The position numbers were made by a program, and so were the translations under genes. A DNA stretch of 18,305 nt from the NCBI GenBank assembly GCA_040902585.1, contig JBBDXA010000190.1, positions 1-18,305 of the forward strand, in the 5' to 3' direction. Positions 12,633-18,305 of the stretch are shown here, in pieces (the first letter of the stretch is position 1; each line of letters begins with the position of its first letter). This DNA is from JBBDXA01 sp040902585 (lineage in GTDB: Bacteria > Planctomycetota > Phycisphaerae > Phycisphaerales > Phycisphaeraceae). The notes beneath the pieces are model-generated. The model was not told where the DNA came from, searched no databases, and worked only from the letters and a program-made list of their open reading frames with translations.

Positions 12633-12725
12633 GGTGGTTGGGGCTGGAGTCCTCGGAAGCCCCGGCCCGATGGACCTTGTGCGCACCTGAGGCCGGGGCT
12701 TCGCAAAGCCTCAGCCCCAGCCACC
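12633..12725. terminator. large imperfect stem-loop after the YpdA-like gene
   Basis: The arms 12633-12667 and 12691-12725 are each 35 bases and pair at 27 positions across a 23-base loop, with perfect outer and inner segments (GGGGCT and GAAGCCCCGGCC types). It begins 22 bases after the stop codon. It lacks a U-tract, so it may be a structural repeat or mRNA 3'-end stabiliser rather than a classical terminator. Confidence 0.6.
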
Positions 12726-12753
12726 CCAGCCAATACCAGGCAGTGAAATAGGT

Positions 12754-12782
12754 TTGGCTCGGCCGGCGTTAAAGCTTAAGAT
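12754..12782 (+). promoter_or_regulatory. sigma70-like promoter of the first secreted-protein gene
   Basis: TTGGCT (12754-12759, four of six) and TAAGAT (12777-12782, four of six) are separated by 17 bases. The expected start at about 12789 lies just before a GC hairpin and about 70 bases before ATG 12860. Confidence 0.45.
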
Positions 12783-12792
12783 GATTTGACCT

Positions 12793-12819
12793 CCCGGCGC
12801 AAGGTGTGCAGACGCCGGG
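12793..12819 (+). promoter_or_regulatory. 5'-leader hairpin of the first secreted-protein gene
   Basis: CCCGGCG (12793-12799) pairs perfectly with CGCCGGG (12813-12819) across a 13-base loop. It would sit almost at the 5' end of the mRNA and could protect it from decay. It does not cover the Shine-Dalgarno. Confidence 0.5.
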
Positions 12820-12859
12820 CTTCGTCTATTGCACCGATTCTCTCTCGGAAGGTTCACTC

Positions 12860-13342
12860 ATGCACAGCCCCCTCCGGATCGGCAGTCTTGCCCTCATCCT
12901 GCTCGCGTCCTGGTCTGCCGCGGCTTGGGCCGTCGAATGGGAATCCGTCAAGAACGCCAGCGGCACGGTCAAGAACACCGTCGTCAAAACCAAGAACAAC
13001 AACAAGAACAAGAACAACAATAAGAACAATAACAAAGGCAACAACAGCAACTACCGCGAAGTGCCGCAGTACGTGAACTTCGAAGTCTCCGGCCCCGGCA
13101 TGCGGATCAAGTTTGAAACCAAGGAAGCAGGCGACCGCGCGGACCTGGCGATGGAACTGCAAAAGCAGATCACCAAGCCCAACGGCGACAAGGACTGGCA
13201 GCGCGTCGGCATCGTCGGCCGCAGTCGCGGCGACGGGTCGGGTGAAGCGGCCTTCGCCTCAGGCCCCGGCAACTACCGCATCGAGATGACCGGACAGAAC
13301 ATCAAATACACCTTCAATATCGAACAGCCCGCGAAGAAGTAG
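12860..13342 (+). CDS. secreted protein with Asn/Lys low-complexity linker, paralogue of next gene
   Basis: This 160-residue protein has a clear Sec signal peptide: basic MHSPLR, a hydrophobic core LALILLASWSAAAW and cleavage after AWA (about residue 24). The mature part begins with WESVKNASGTVKNT, then a 24-residue Lys/Asn run (KNNNKNKNNN and similar), then a compact domain of about 90 residues with VNFEVSGPGMRIKFE and the ending ASGPGNYRIEMTGQNIKYTFNIE. The folded part alternates polar and hydrophobic residues, suggesting a beta sandwich. ATG 12860 is chosen because GGAAGG at 12848-12853 is a good Shine-Dalgarno and the signal peptide starts there. I do not recognise the family. It has its own promoter and 5' hairpin. 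The adjacent gene shares the same blocks, so this is a tandem pair, exported to the periplasm or beyond. Confidence 0.85.
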   Translation: MHSPLRIGSLALILLASWSAAAWAVEWESVKNASGTVKNTVVKTKNNNKNKNNNKNNNKGNNSNYREVPQYVNFEVSGPGMRIKFETKEAGDRADLAMELQKQITKPNGDKDWQRVGIVGRSRGDGSGEAAFASGPGNYRIEMTGQNIKYTFNIEQPAKK

Positions 13343-13373
13343 TCGGCTGCGGCCTACGATGATGAAGCACTGA

Positions 13374-13402
13374 TTCACAAGGATTCACCAGTTCCATAGA
13401 GT
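13374..13402 (+). promoter_or_regulatory. sigma70-like promoter of the second secreted-protein gene
   Basis: TTCACA (13374-13379, five of six) and TAGAGT (13397-13402, four of six) have a 17-base spacer. The expected start at about 13409 lies just before the hairpin at 13411. Confidence 0.5.
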
Positions 13403-13410
13403 TCCCTACT

Positions 13411-13423
13411 CCGCTCGCAGCGG
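13411..13423 (+). promoter_or_regulatory. 5'-leader hairpin of the second secreted-protein gene
   Basis: CCGCT-CGC-AGCGG is a perfect 5-base stem with a 3-base loop, placed about two bases after the predicted transcription start and 42 bases before ATG 13466. It matches the position of the hairpin in the paralogue's leader, although the sequences differ. Confidence 0.45.
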
Positions 13424-13465
13424 TAAAAATTCGATCCTCACACCCCCTACCGGGAGTCCCTCCTC

Positions 13466-13966
13466 ATGACAATCAAGCTCTGGTCCACCTTCGCGGCAAT
13501 CATGCTTCTGATCAGCTTCAGCGCTTCGTCCGTGCTCGGTGCGGACGAGAAGGAAGATCCCAAGGAGAAGTCGCCGCCGAAGAAGTCGAAGATCGCCTGG
13601 GAGTCGGTCAAGAGCGCCAGCGGCAAGGTCGAAAGCACGCGTCCGCGCGCGACCAATGGGCGGGTCTATGGCGCGGAGAAGCCGGTGTACGTCGAGTTCA
13701 CCATTGCATCGCCCGCGGCCTTCCGCATCAAGTTCAAACTCGAAGGCACCGAAGACCGCGGCGGCAAGCTGAAGGTCGCCCTCGAAAAGGAAGAAGAGCG
13801 CGGCAAGAGCAAAGACTGGAAAGGCAAAGGCAACCTCCCCGCTCGCGTCGGTCAGGAAGGCGAACAGGTCTTCACGCTCGGGCCGGGCAACTACCGCCTG
13901 GAACTGACCGGCGAAAAGACCAAGTATGAATTCAACGTCGAGGAAGCGGTCAAGGCGACGGAGTGA
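13466..13966 (+). CDS. secreted protein, paralogue of the preceding gene
   Basis: This 166-residue protein has a signal peptide (MTIKLWSTFAAIMLLISFSASSVLG, cleavage before ADEKED). A Lys/Glu/Pro-rich segment (DEKEDPKEKSPPKKSK) replaces the Asn/Lys run of its neighbour and lies before, not after, the shared WESVKSASGKVEST block. The folded domain repeats the neighbour's blocks: VYVEFTIASPAAFRIKFKLEG, then FTLGPGNYRLELTGEKTKYEFNVEEA. GGGAG at 13452-13456 is a Shine-Dalgarno nine bases before ATG 13466. No catalytic motif is visible. The conserved Trp-Glu-Ser-Val-Lys and GPGNYR(I/L)E(M/L)TG blocks define the pair. The family is not recognised. A role in surface, matrix or stress functions is only a guess. 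It is followed by a repeat-rich intergenic region. Confidence 0.85.
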   Translation: MTIKLWSTFAAIMLLISFSASSVLGADEKEDPKEKSPPKKSKIAWESVKSASGKVESTRPRATNGRVYGAEKPVYVEFTIASPAAFRIKFKLEGTEDRGGKLKVALEKEEERGKSKDWKGKGNLPARVGQEGEQVFTLGPGNYRLELTGEKTKYEFNVEEAVKATE

Positions 13967-13971
13967 GAGGA

Positions 13972-14186
13972 AAGCTCCAAGCTCAAAGCTCCAAATCTCA
14001 AACAAGTTCCAAAAGACAAAACCTCAAAGGGTTTAGATTCTTAGCCTGTAACTTGCGCGTACCGTGCGCGCATCTTTGGATTGCCCCTTGGCCCTTGGCC
14101 CTATTCCCTTGGCCCTTGCGGTGATTCCTTTTTGCAGCTTGAGTTTTGTGATTTGTTTGTGATTTGGATCTTTTGTCTTTGAGATT
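13972..14186. repeat. composite intergenic repeat region with 7-base periodicity and inverted flanks
   Basis: The left part (13972-14028) is A/C-rich with a 7-base rhythm (AAGCTCC, AAGCTCA, AAGCTCC, AAATCTC). The centre (14084-14117) has CCCTTGG units, the heptamer found inside the radical SAM gene. The right part (14144-14186) is T/G-rich and mirrors the left: AAATCTCAAA (13993-14002) and AAAGACAAAA (14012-14021) have exact complements at 14178-14187 and 14171-14180. It separates two convergent genes. Confidence 0.75.
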
Positions 14187-15248
14187 TCACTTCTTCTCCC
14201 CTGGCACCTCGATCTTCAAATCCTTCACGCGCTTCGATTCGTACGTCTCCACCTCTTTGCCCGGCTCGCGCAGGATGATCGCCGCCACGCCTTCAGTTTT
14301 CTCCACCAGCTCCAGTCCCTTCGTCGGGCCCAGCACGCTCACGGCCGTCGCCAGCGCGTCAGCGGTGAGTGCGTCCTTGGAGATGAGTGTGACGCTGCTG
14401 TGATCGGTCAGGCCCAAGCCGGTCTTGGGATCGACGATGTGCGAGTAGCGTTTGCCGTCGATCTCGATGAACCGCCACATGTCGCCGGAGGTGGTGATCG
14501 CGCCGTGGGTGAGAATGATGTACCTGCTGGGCGGACCGTCCTTGGCATTGAGCGGGGCGACGCCGATGCGCCAGCCCTCTTTGCCGGGCGGAGCATCGCC
14601 GACGAGGATGTCCCCGCCGCCGTCGAGGAGCACCTGCGTGAAGCCCTTTTCCTTGAGGCTCTTCATCACGTCGTCAAGCGTCCAGCCCACGGCAATGCCG
14701 CCCAGGTCGATCTTCATTTTCTCCGCCTTGAGCGTGGCGGTCTGTTTCTCCTCGTCGAAGGTGATCTTGTCGTAGCCCACCGCTTTGATCGCCGCGTCGA
14801 GCCGGTCCTGCGGCGGCATCTGCCGGTTCCTTCGCGCCCAGCGCCAGACATCAACCACCGGCCCGACGGTCACATCAAACGCGCCATCCGTCATGCGCGC
14901 GAAGCGGTCCGCCTCGCGCAGCATCTTCCACAGGTCATCGCTCAGTTTCACCGCCCGGTCGCCGCCCGAAGAGGCGGAGAGTTTGCTCACTTCGCTGTGC
15001 GGGTCGTAGTCGCTGAAGATGGCGTTGAGTTCGTCGATGCGATCGAACGCAGCCTTCGCCGCCTCCTTGGCTTTCGCTTCATCGTGGCTGTAGAGCACGA
15101 TGCGGAAGTAGGTGCCCATCTGCTGATGGGTGTATTCATACCGCTTCGGGTCGGGCGGTGCCTTGGCGGCGCTGGCGCAACCGGCATTCAGAAGAACCGC
15201 CACGCCTGCAAGAACTGCCGGGATGGTACGTCGCGCGATTAGCATCAT
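14187..15248 (-). CDS. apbE: ApbE-family FAD:protein FMN transferase
   Basis: This 353-residue envelope enzyme attaches FMN to Thr residues of target proteins such as NqrB/NqrC- or RnfG/RnfD-type subunits, using FAD as donor. Typical blocks are MGTYFRIVLYSHD near residue 44, AFDVTVGPVVDVW near 122, IDLGGIAVGWTLDDV near 180, VLLDGGGDILVGD, ITTSGDMWRFIEIDGKRYSHIVDPKTG near 250 and DALTADALATAVSVLG near 295, which carries Mg-binding residues. The N-terminus has a signal with Cys24 after LLNAG, a near-lipobox with Asn at the -3 position, so lipidation is likely but not canonical. ATG 15248 or 15245 could start the gene; an upstream TTG is less likely. It is divergent from the SUMF1-fold gene. No flavoprotein target is in the window. 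Confidence 0.93.
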   Translation of the reverse strand: MMLIARRTIPAVLAGVAVLLNAGCASAAKAPPDPKRYEYTHQQMGTYFRIVLYSHDEAKAKEAAKAAFDRIDELNAIFSDYDPHSEVSKLSASSGGDRAVKLSDDLWKMLREADRFARMTDGAFDVTVGPVVDVWRWARRNRQMPPQDRLDAAIKAVGYDKITFDEEKQTATLKAEKMKIDLGGIAVGWTLDDVMKSLKEKGFTQVLLDGGGDILVGDAPPGKEGWRIGVAPLNAKDGPPSRYIILTHGAITTSGDMWRFIEIDGKRYSHIVDPKTGLGLTDHSSVTLISKDALTADALATAVSVLGPTKGLELVEKTEGVAAIILREPGKEVETYESKRVKDLKIEVPGEKK

Positions 15249-15296
15249 GTGGATTGCATCCAACGGTTACAGAGTCACCCGCACAACCCCGACCAC

Positions 15297-15302
15297 AGGA
15301 GG
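15297..15302 (+). promoter_or_regulatory. strong Shine-Dalgarno of the SUMF1-fold gene
   Basis: A perfect AGGAGG lies seven bases before ATG 15310 and fixes that start. It contrasts with the Shine-Dalgarno-free starts elsewhere in the window. Confidence 0.8.
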
Positions 15303-15309
15303 CTAGGCG

Positions 15310-16488
15310 ATGAACGGCCACGGGACAACTCTTGCGATTCTACTTCTGACCGCGCTGGCGTCGTTCGCATCTGCACAGGCTGCACAACCGGAGCAGCCCG
15401 ATGGCGGCAAGGCGGGCAGCGAGAAGGAAATGAAACCTTACGCGCAGTTGATCGCGGATACGAAAGTGAAATTTGACATGGTGCCGATCCCTTCGGGGAA
15501 GTTCAAGTTGGGTTCGCCGGACGATGAGAAGGGTCGCAAGAAGGATGAAGGACCGCGGTTTGAGGTCGAAGTCGAGGCGATGTGGGTCGGGAAGTACGAG
15601 GTGACGTGGGATGAGTTTCTGCTGTTCAGCCGAGAGTACACGCCGGCCATGCGGGGCCGATGGAAGGATGGCAAGCGAGTCGAAGTGCCCAAGGACCAGA
15701 CCGCCGACGCGGTGAGCATCCCCAAGCCGATGTGGGAGCAGGAGATGACGCCGATCCTCAATGCAATGGGTAAGAAAGATGGCTACCCCGCCTGCTCGAT
15801 GAGCCAGTTCAGCGCCCAGCAGTACACCAAGTGGCTGAGCAAAAAGACCGGGCGCTTCTACCGCCTGCCCACGGAAGCGGAGTGGGAATACGCCTGTCGC
15901 GCGGGCACGAAGACAGCCTTTTCACACGGCAAAGACAGCGAAAAGCTGGATGACTACGCATGGCACTATTACAACAGCGACTTCGATGAGAATCTGGACC
16001 TGGGCCACCCCGACTGGGGCGCAGCCTATCGAAAGGTCGGGCTGAAGAAGCCCAACGCATGGGGCCTCTGCGACATGCACGGCAACGTGTCGGAATGGTG
16101 CATCGATCAGTACATCGCCGACCACTACGCTCAGTTCAAGGGGCGTACCGTGAAGGCGAAAGAAGCGGTGGCGTGGCGCAAATCCATCTATCCCGGCGTC
16201 ACGCGCGGCGGCGATTGGATCTCCGATCAGGAAGAATGCCGGTCCGCAGCACGCTTCGCCGCCACGAAGAAACTCAACGAGCAGGATCCCAATCTCCCTC
16301 CGAGCTACTGGTGGCTTACGAACGGTTACCACGTCGGCCTGCGCGTCGTCCGCCCGCTCGACGAGCCCACAGAGGAGGAGAAGCGGCGATACTGGGACCC
16401 ACAGATCAAAGACCTTCTCGACATGGGCGTTTGGCAGCGGGATCGGGAAGTGCAAATCCTTGTCGACCCGCCCAAGGAAGGAAAATAG
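15310..16488 (+). CDS. secreted SUMF1/formylglycine-generating-enzyme-fold protein, probably non-catalytic
   Basis: This 392-residue protein has a signal peptide (LAILLLTALASFASA, cleavage near residue 22) and an FGE-sulfatase (SUMF1) domain from about residue 55 to 350. Blocks include MVPIPSGKFKLGS (57-69), VGKYEVTWDEF (93-103), RLPTEAEWEYACRAGT (185-200), WGLCDMHGNVSEW (251-263), TRGGDWISDQEECRSAAR (298-315) and GLRVVRP at 343. Aerobic FGE uses two cysteines in the GGSx-x-C-x4-C segment; here the first position is Ser305 and only Cys310 remains, so formylglycine formation is unlikely. Export also argues against acting on nascent cytoplasmic sulfatases. Many such proteins act as carbohydrate- or ligand-binding modules in planctomycetes. 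It ends five bases before the convergent beta-galactosidase-like gene. Confidence 0.9.
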   Translation: MNGHGTTLAILLLTALASFASAQAAQPEQPDGGKAGSEKEMKPYAQLIADTKVKFDMVPIPSGKFKLGSPDDEKGRKKDEGPRFEVEVEAMWVGKYEVTWDEFLLFSREYTPAMRGRWKDGKRVEVPKDQTADAVSIPKPMWEQEMTPILNAMGKKDGYPACSMSQFSAQQYTKWLSKKTGRFYRLPTEAEWEYACRAGTKTAFSHGKDSEKLDDYAWHYYNSDFDENLDLGHPDWGAAYRKVGLKKPNAWGLCDMHGNVSEWCIDQYIADHYAQFKGRTVKAKEAVAWRKSIYPGVTRGGDWISDQEECRSAARFAATKKLNEQDPNLPPSYWWLTNGYHVGLRVVRPLDEPTEEEKRRYWDPQIKDLLDMGVWQRDREVQILVDPPKEGK

Positions 16489-16493
16489 AGCAC

Positions 16494-18305
16494 TCACCGC
16501 CCCAACCGGCTCGCCTTCGGGGATCGGCCTTCTTCATCGAAGATCATCAGCACGTTCGCCGCGTCGGTCTTCAACCAGGCATCGGGCAGGAGCAGCCGCT
16601 GCGGGTTGGCGACCGCCTTGCCGGCGATCGACTGCCAGTAGCCGCCGACGTGTCTGCCGTTGAGCAGCACGTGGCCTTTGCTCAGGCCTTGTGGGTCGAA
16701 AAAAAGCGGGGCCGTCGCATCGGGCAAGCGAAACTCGCTGCGATACCAGCGGGGCTGACTCGACCGCGAAGCCGTCTTCAGCGCTGCAAACGCTTCATCC
16801 TTCGGCTCCTTCCACGGCGCGAAGGCCCACTCCGCTTTCGAGGTGAGATTCGCGGTGATGTCGAACATGGAAACGAACTTGCCCGCATCGGTCCTGGCCG
16901 CGAGGGTGTCGAAGGCCGCGAGCACGAGGGCGTTCCTGCCGCCGGTGATGTGGGCGCCGACTTCGAGGAAGGTCGTAACGCAGCCCGCGCTCTGCACAGG
17001 GTCGTACACCGCGACAGGTTCATCATTGGCCAGCAGCACCGCACGGAACGGCAAGCCCTTGATGCGAACGATCAATCCTTCGCGCGATTTCGGCTTGACG
17101 GTCCACTTCCAGGTCGAACCCACGACATGATCACCGAAGGCAAACTCGCTGAGAAACGCGCAGAAGGAAGAGACATCAGGCGTCGGCGCGGTGGAGGTCG
17201 CAGCCTTGCCAAGGCGAACGGGTTTCACGGCGTAAAGGTCACCGACGGGGCCTTGCTGTTCCCCCTGCCGCCAGCCTTCGCACAGCCGGCCGGGGCTGTC
17301 CGCAAAGAGTACGAGTTCACGAGCGGCGGGCAGCTTCAACGGTCCGGCGATCGCATCGGCGACATCACCGATCAGCGCGACCGGTTGCCCCCCTGCAAAC
17401 ACACGAACGCGCCCGCGCCACTTCGGTGCCATCACCTGCGGGGCCGCCTTCGATGCGGGCAGGGCCAGGCGATACCAGCCGCACGGCGCGCCATGCGCGA
17501 GCTTGTCGAGACTGGCGAGTTCCTTCAGCGCAGCGAAGCTTTCATCCTCACCCTTAAGCATCGCATCCAACTCGGGGCATGCCCACGCACCGAGCTTCGG
17601 CAGTGCACCGCTCCTGCGCACAGGCGGCGGCGTGACCTTCGTCATCTTGCCTTCGCTGCTGACCAGCGTGACGTGTTTGAACTTCGCGTGAAGGGTCGGT
17701 TGATCTTCCTCATCCAGCTCGCTCGCGCCGATCAGAAGTCCCGTTGAAGTCACGAACGCGGCGTCGAGTTGTTCATCGTTGAGGATGACAATGGTGAGTG
17801 ATTCGTGCTGGGTGATGAGTGGCGAGAAGCCGCCGGGCACTTTCAGTTCGAGCAGGGCGCCATCGATGGAAACCACGCCTTCGCTGCCGGCCGGAGCGAA
17901 GAGCACAAGCATGCGCTGATCGAGAAAGGCCCACGGGCGCAGGTTGGTGTAATCGAGCGTCGCCATGCCCTCGAGGTTTGCATTCACAAGTACCCACGCA
18001 GCCCGGTCTTTTCCCATCGGCACGCTCAGCGTTGAGCCGCCGGGCAGGAGCAGTTCCGCATGCTTCGCGCGATTGCCTTCGCCGCGCAGGATGAAGACCA
18101 CATCGCCCTGCGTGCCGGTCTGGGCGATGACTGAGATTTCGCTGCCGCCTTCTTTGGATTGCAGGGCAGCCGGTTGATCTTCGGGGGAGAGATGGGCGAG
18201 TACCTGTGAGAACTGAGTGGCGAAGGTGCTGATGCGTTTGATGGCGTGGAAGGAGTCGTTGATCGCGCCGGTGGAAGTGATTGGCGCGCCGGGGGCGTAG
18301 TCGTG
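16494..18305 (-). CDS. GH35-like beta-galactosidase, C-terminal part, 5'-truncated by window edge
   Basis: The frame is open from the right edge to the TGA at 16494-16496, giving 604 codons with the stop. The upstream end reads HDYAPGAPITSTG, matching the (Y)DYxAPIxExG segment that closes the catalytic barrel of GH35 beta-galactosidases. What remains is the C-terminal beta-sandwich region, ending with the jelly-roll motif GLSKGHVLLNGRHVGGYW and RLLLPDAWLKTDAANVLMIFDEEG. The catalytic glutamates lie outside the window, so activity cannot be judged. The enzyme probably removes terminal beta-galactose from polysaccharides and is likely exported, but its N-terminus is not visible. Inserted between the two parts is a region of about 300 residues that I cannot assign beyond beta-rich character. 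A long plus-strand frame over it (16059-17747) is a shadow. Confidence 0.85.
   Translation of the reverse strand, partial: HDYAPGAPITSTGAINDSFHAIKRISTFATQFSQVLAHLSPEDQPAALQSKEGGSEISVIAQTGTQGDVVFILRGEGNRAKHAELLLPGGSTLSVPMGKDRAAWVLVNANLEGMATLDYTNLRPWAFLDQRMLVLFAPAGSEGVVSIDGALLELKVPGGFSPLITQHESLTIVILNDEQLDAAFVTSTGLLIGASELDEEDQPTLHAKFKHVTLVSSEGKMTKVTPPPVRRSGALPKLGAWACPELDAMLKGEDESFAALKELASLDKLAHGAPCGWYRLALPASKAAPQVMAPKWRGRVRVFAGGQPVALIGDVADAIAGPLKLPAARELVLFADSPGRLCEGWRQGEQQGPVGDLYAVKPVRLGKAATSTAPTPDVSSFCAFLSEFAFGDHVVGSTWKWTVKPKSREGLIVRIKGLPFRAVLLANDEPVAVYDPVQSAGCVTTFLEVGAHITGGRNALVLAAFDTLAARTDAGKFVSMFDITANLTSKAEWAFAPWKEPKDEAFAALKTASRSSQPRWYRSEFRLPDATAPLFFDPQGLSKGHVLLNGRHVGGYWQSIAGKAVANPQRLLLPDAWLKTDAANVLMIFDEEGRSPKASRLGR

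Noticed and set aside
14400..15242. 280-codon plus-strand frame over the ApbE gene
   Set aside because: It is antisense to a well-conserved ApbE protein and is Arg/His/Val-rich shadow sequence.
16059..17747. 562-codon plus-strand frame
   Set aside because: It overlaps the SUMF1-fold gene and the beta-galactosidase gene on the opposite strand, its product is Arg/Gly/Pro-rich with no domain, and the minus-strand frame has a clear family ending.

Overview
The window is GC-rich chromosomal DNA from a free-living bacterium, most likely a planctomycete (Planctomycetota, perhaps Phycisphaerae). This is inferred from gene content and style: a CPxCGYDLRG zinc-ribbon membrane protein, a secreted SUMF1-fold protein next to a GH35-type beta-galactosidase, tandem secreted proteins of unknown family, and many short intergenic repeats. 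No rRNA, tRNA, CRISPR array or insertion sequence was seen. Genes are dense; several convergent pairs are separated by only 3-5 bases.

Layout. 1-1278: the 3' end of guaA (GMP synthase), a small membrane protein and a 49-residue ORF, reading right as one likely operon. 1283-3517: two tandem CaxA/YrbG-type cation/Ca2+ antiporters, reading left. 3606-4477: a toxin-antitoxin pair, a ribbon-helix-helix antitoxin and a Doc-type Fic toxin with an unusual C-terminal extension of about 90 residues. 4481-6202: an orphan DNA methyltransferase divergent from a phytanoyl-CoA dioxygenase-like protein. 6275-7828: a B12-binding-type radical SAM protein. 7829-8239: a gene-poor stretch with a cluster of TGTCTA palindromes and a 27-codon ORF that has its own promoter-like start. 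8240-9768: the zinc-ribbon membrane protein, then a lower-GC gene for a PD-(D/E)XK nuclease-like protein, probably acquired. 9844-12610: a PP2C phosphatase divergent from a YpdA-like flavin reductase, with a heptanucleotide tandem array between them. 12860-13966: two paralogous secreted proteins. 14187-16488: an ApbE flavin transferase divergent from a SUMF1-fold protein. 16494-18305: the C-terminal part of a GH35-like beta-galactosidase.

Three signals cut across the genes. First, six starts lack a Shine-Dalgarno sequence and instead have a -10-like hexamer ending 6-7 bases before the start codon, the arrangement expected for leaderless mRNAs. Second, heptanucleotide (7-bp period) repeats of different sequence occur in several intergenic regions and once inside a gene, where three units add seven codons in frame. 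Third, an 18-bp palindromic repeat occurs three times, once inside the methyltransferase reading frame. The most plausible mobile or defence-related genes are the toxin-antitoxin pair and the PD-(D/E)XK gene; no complete known defence system is present. All family assignments come from reading motifs by eye, without database searches.
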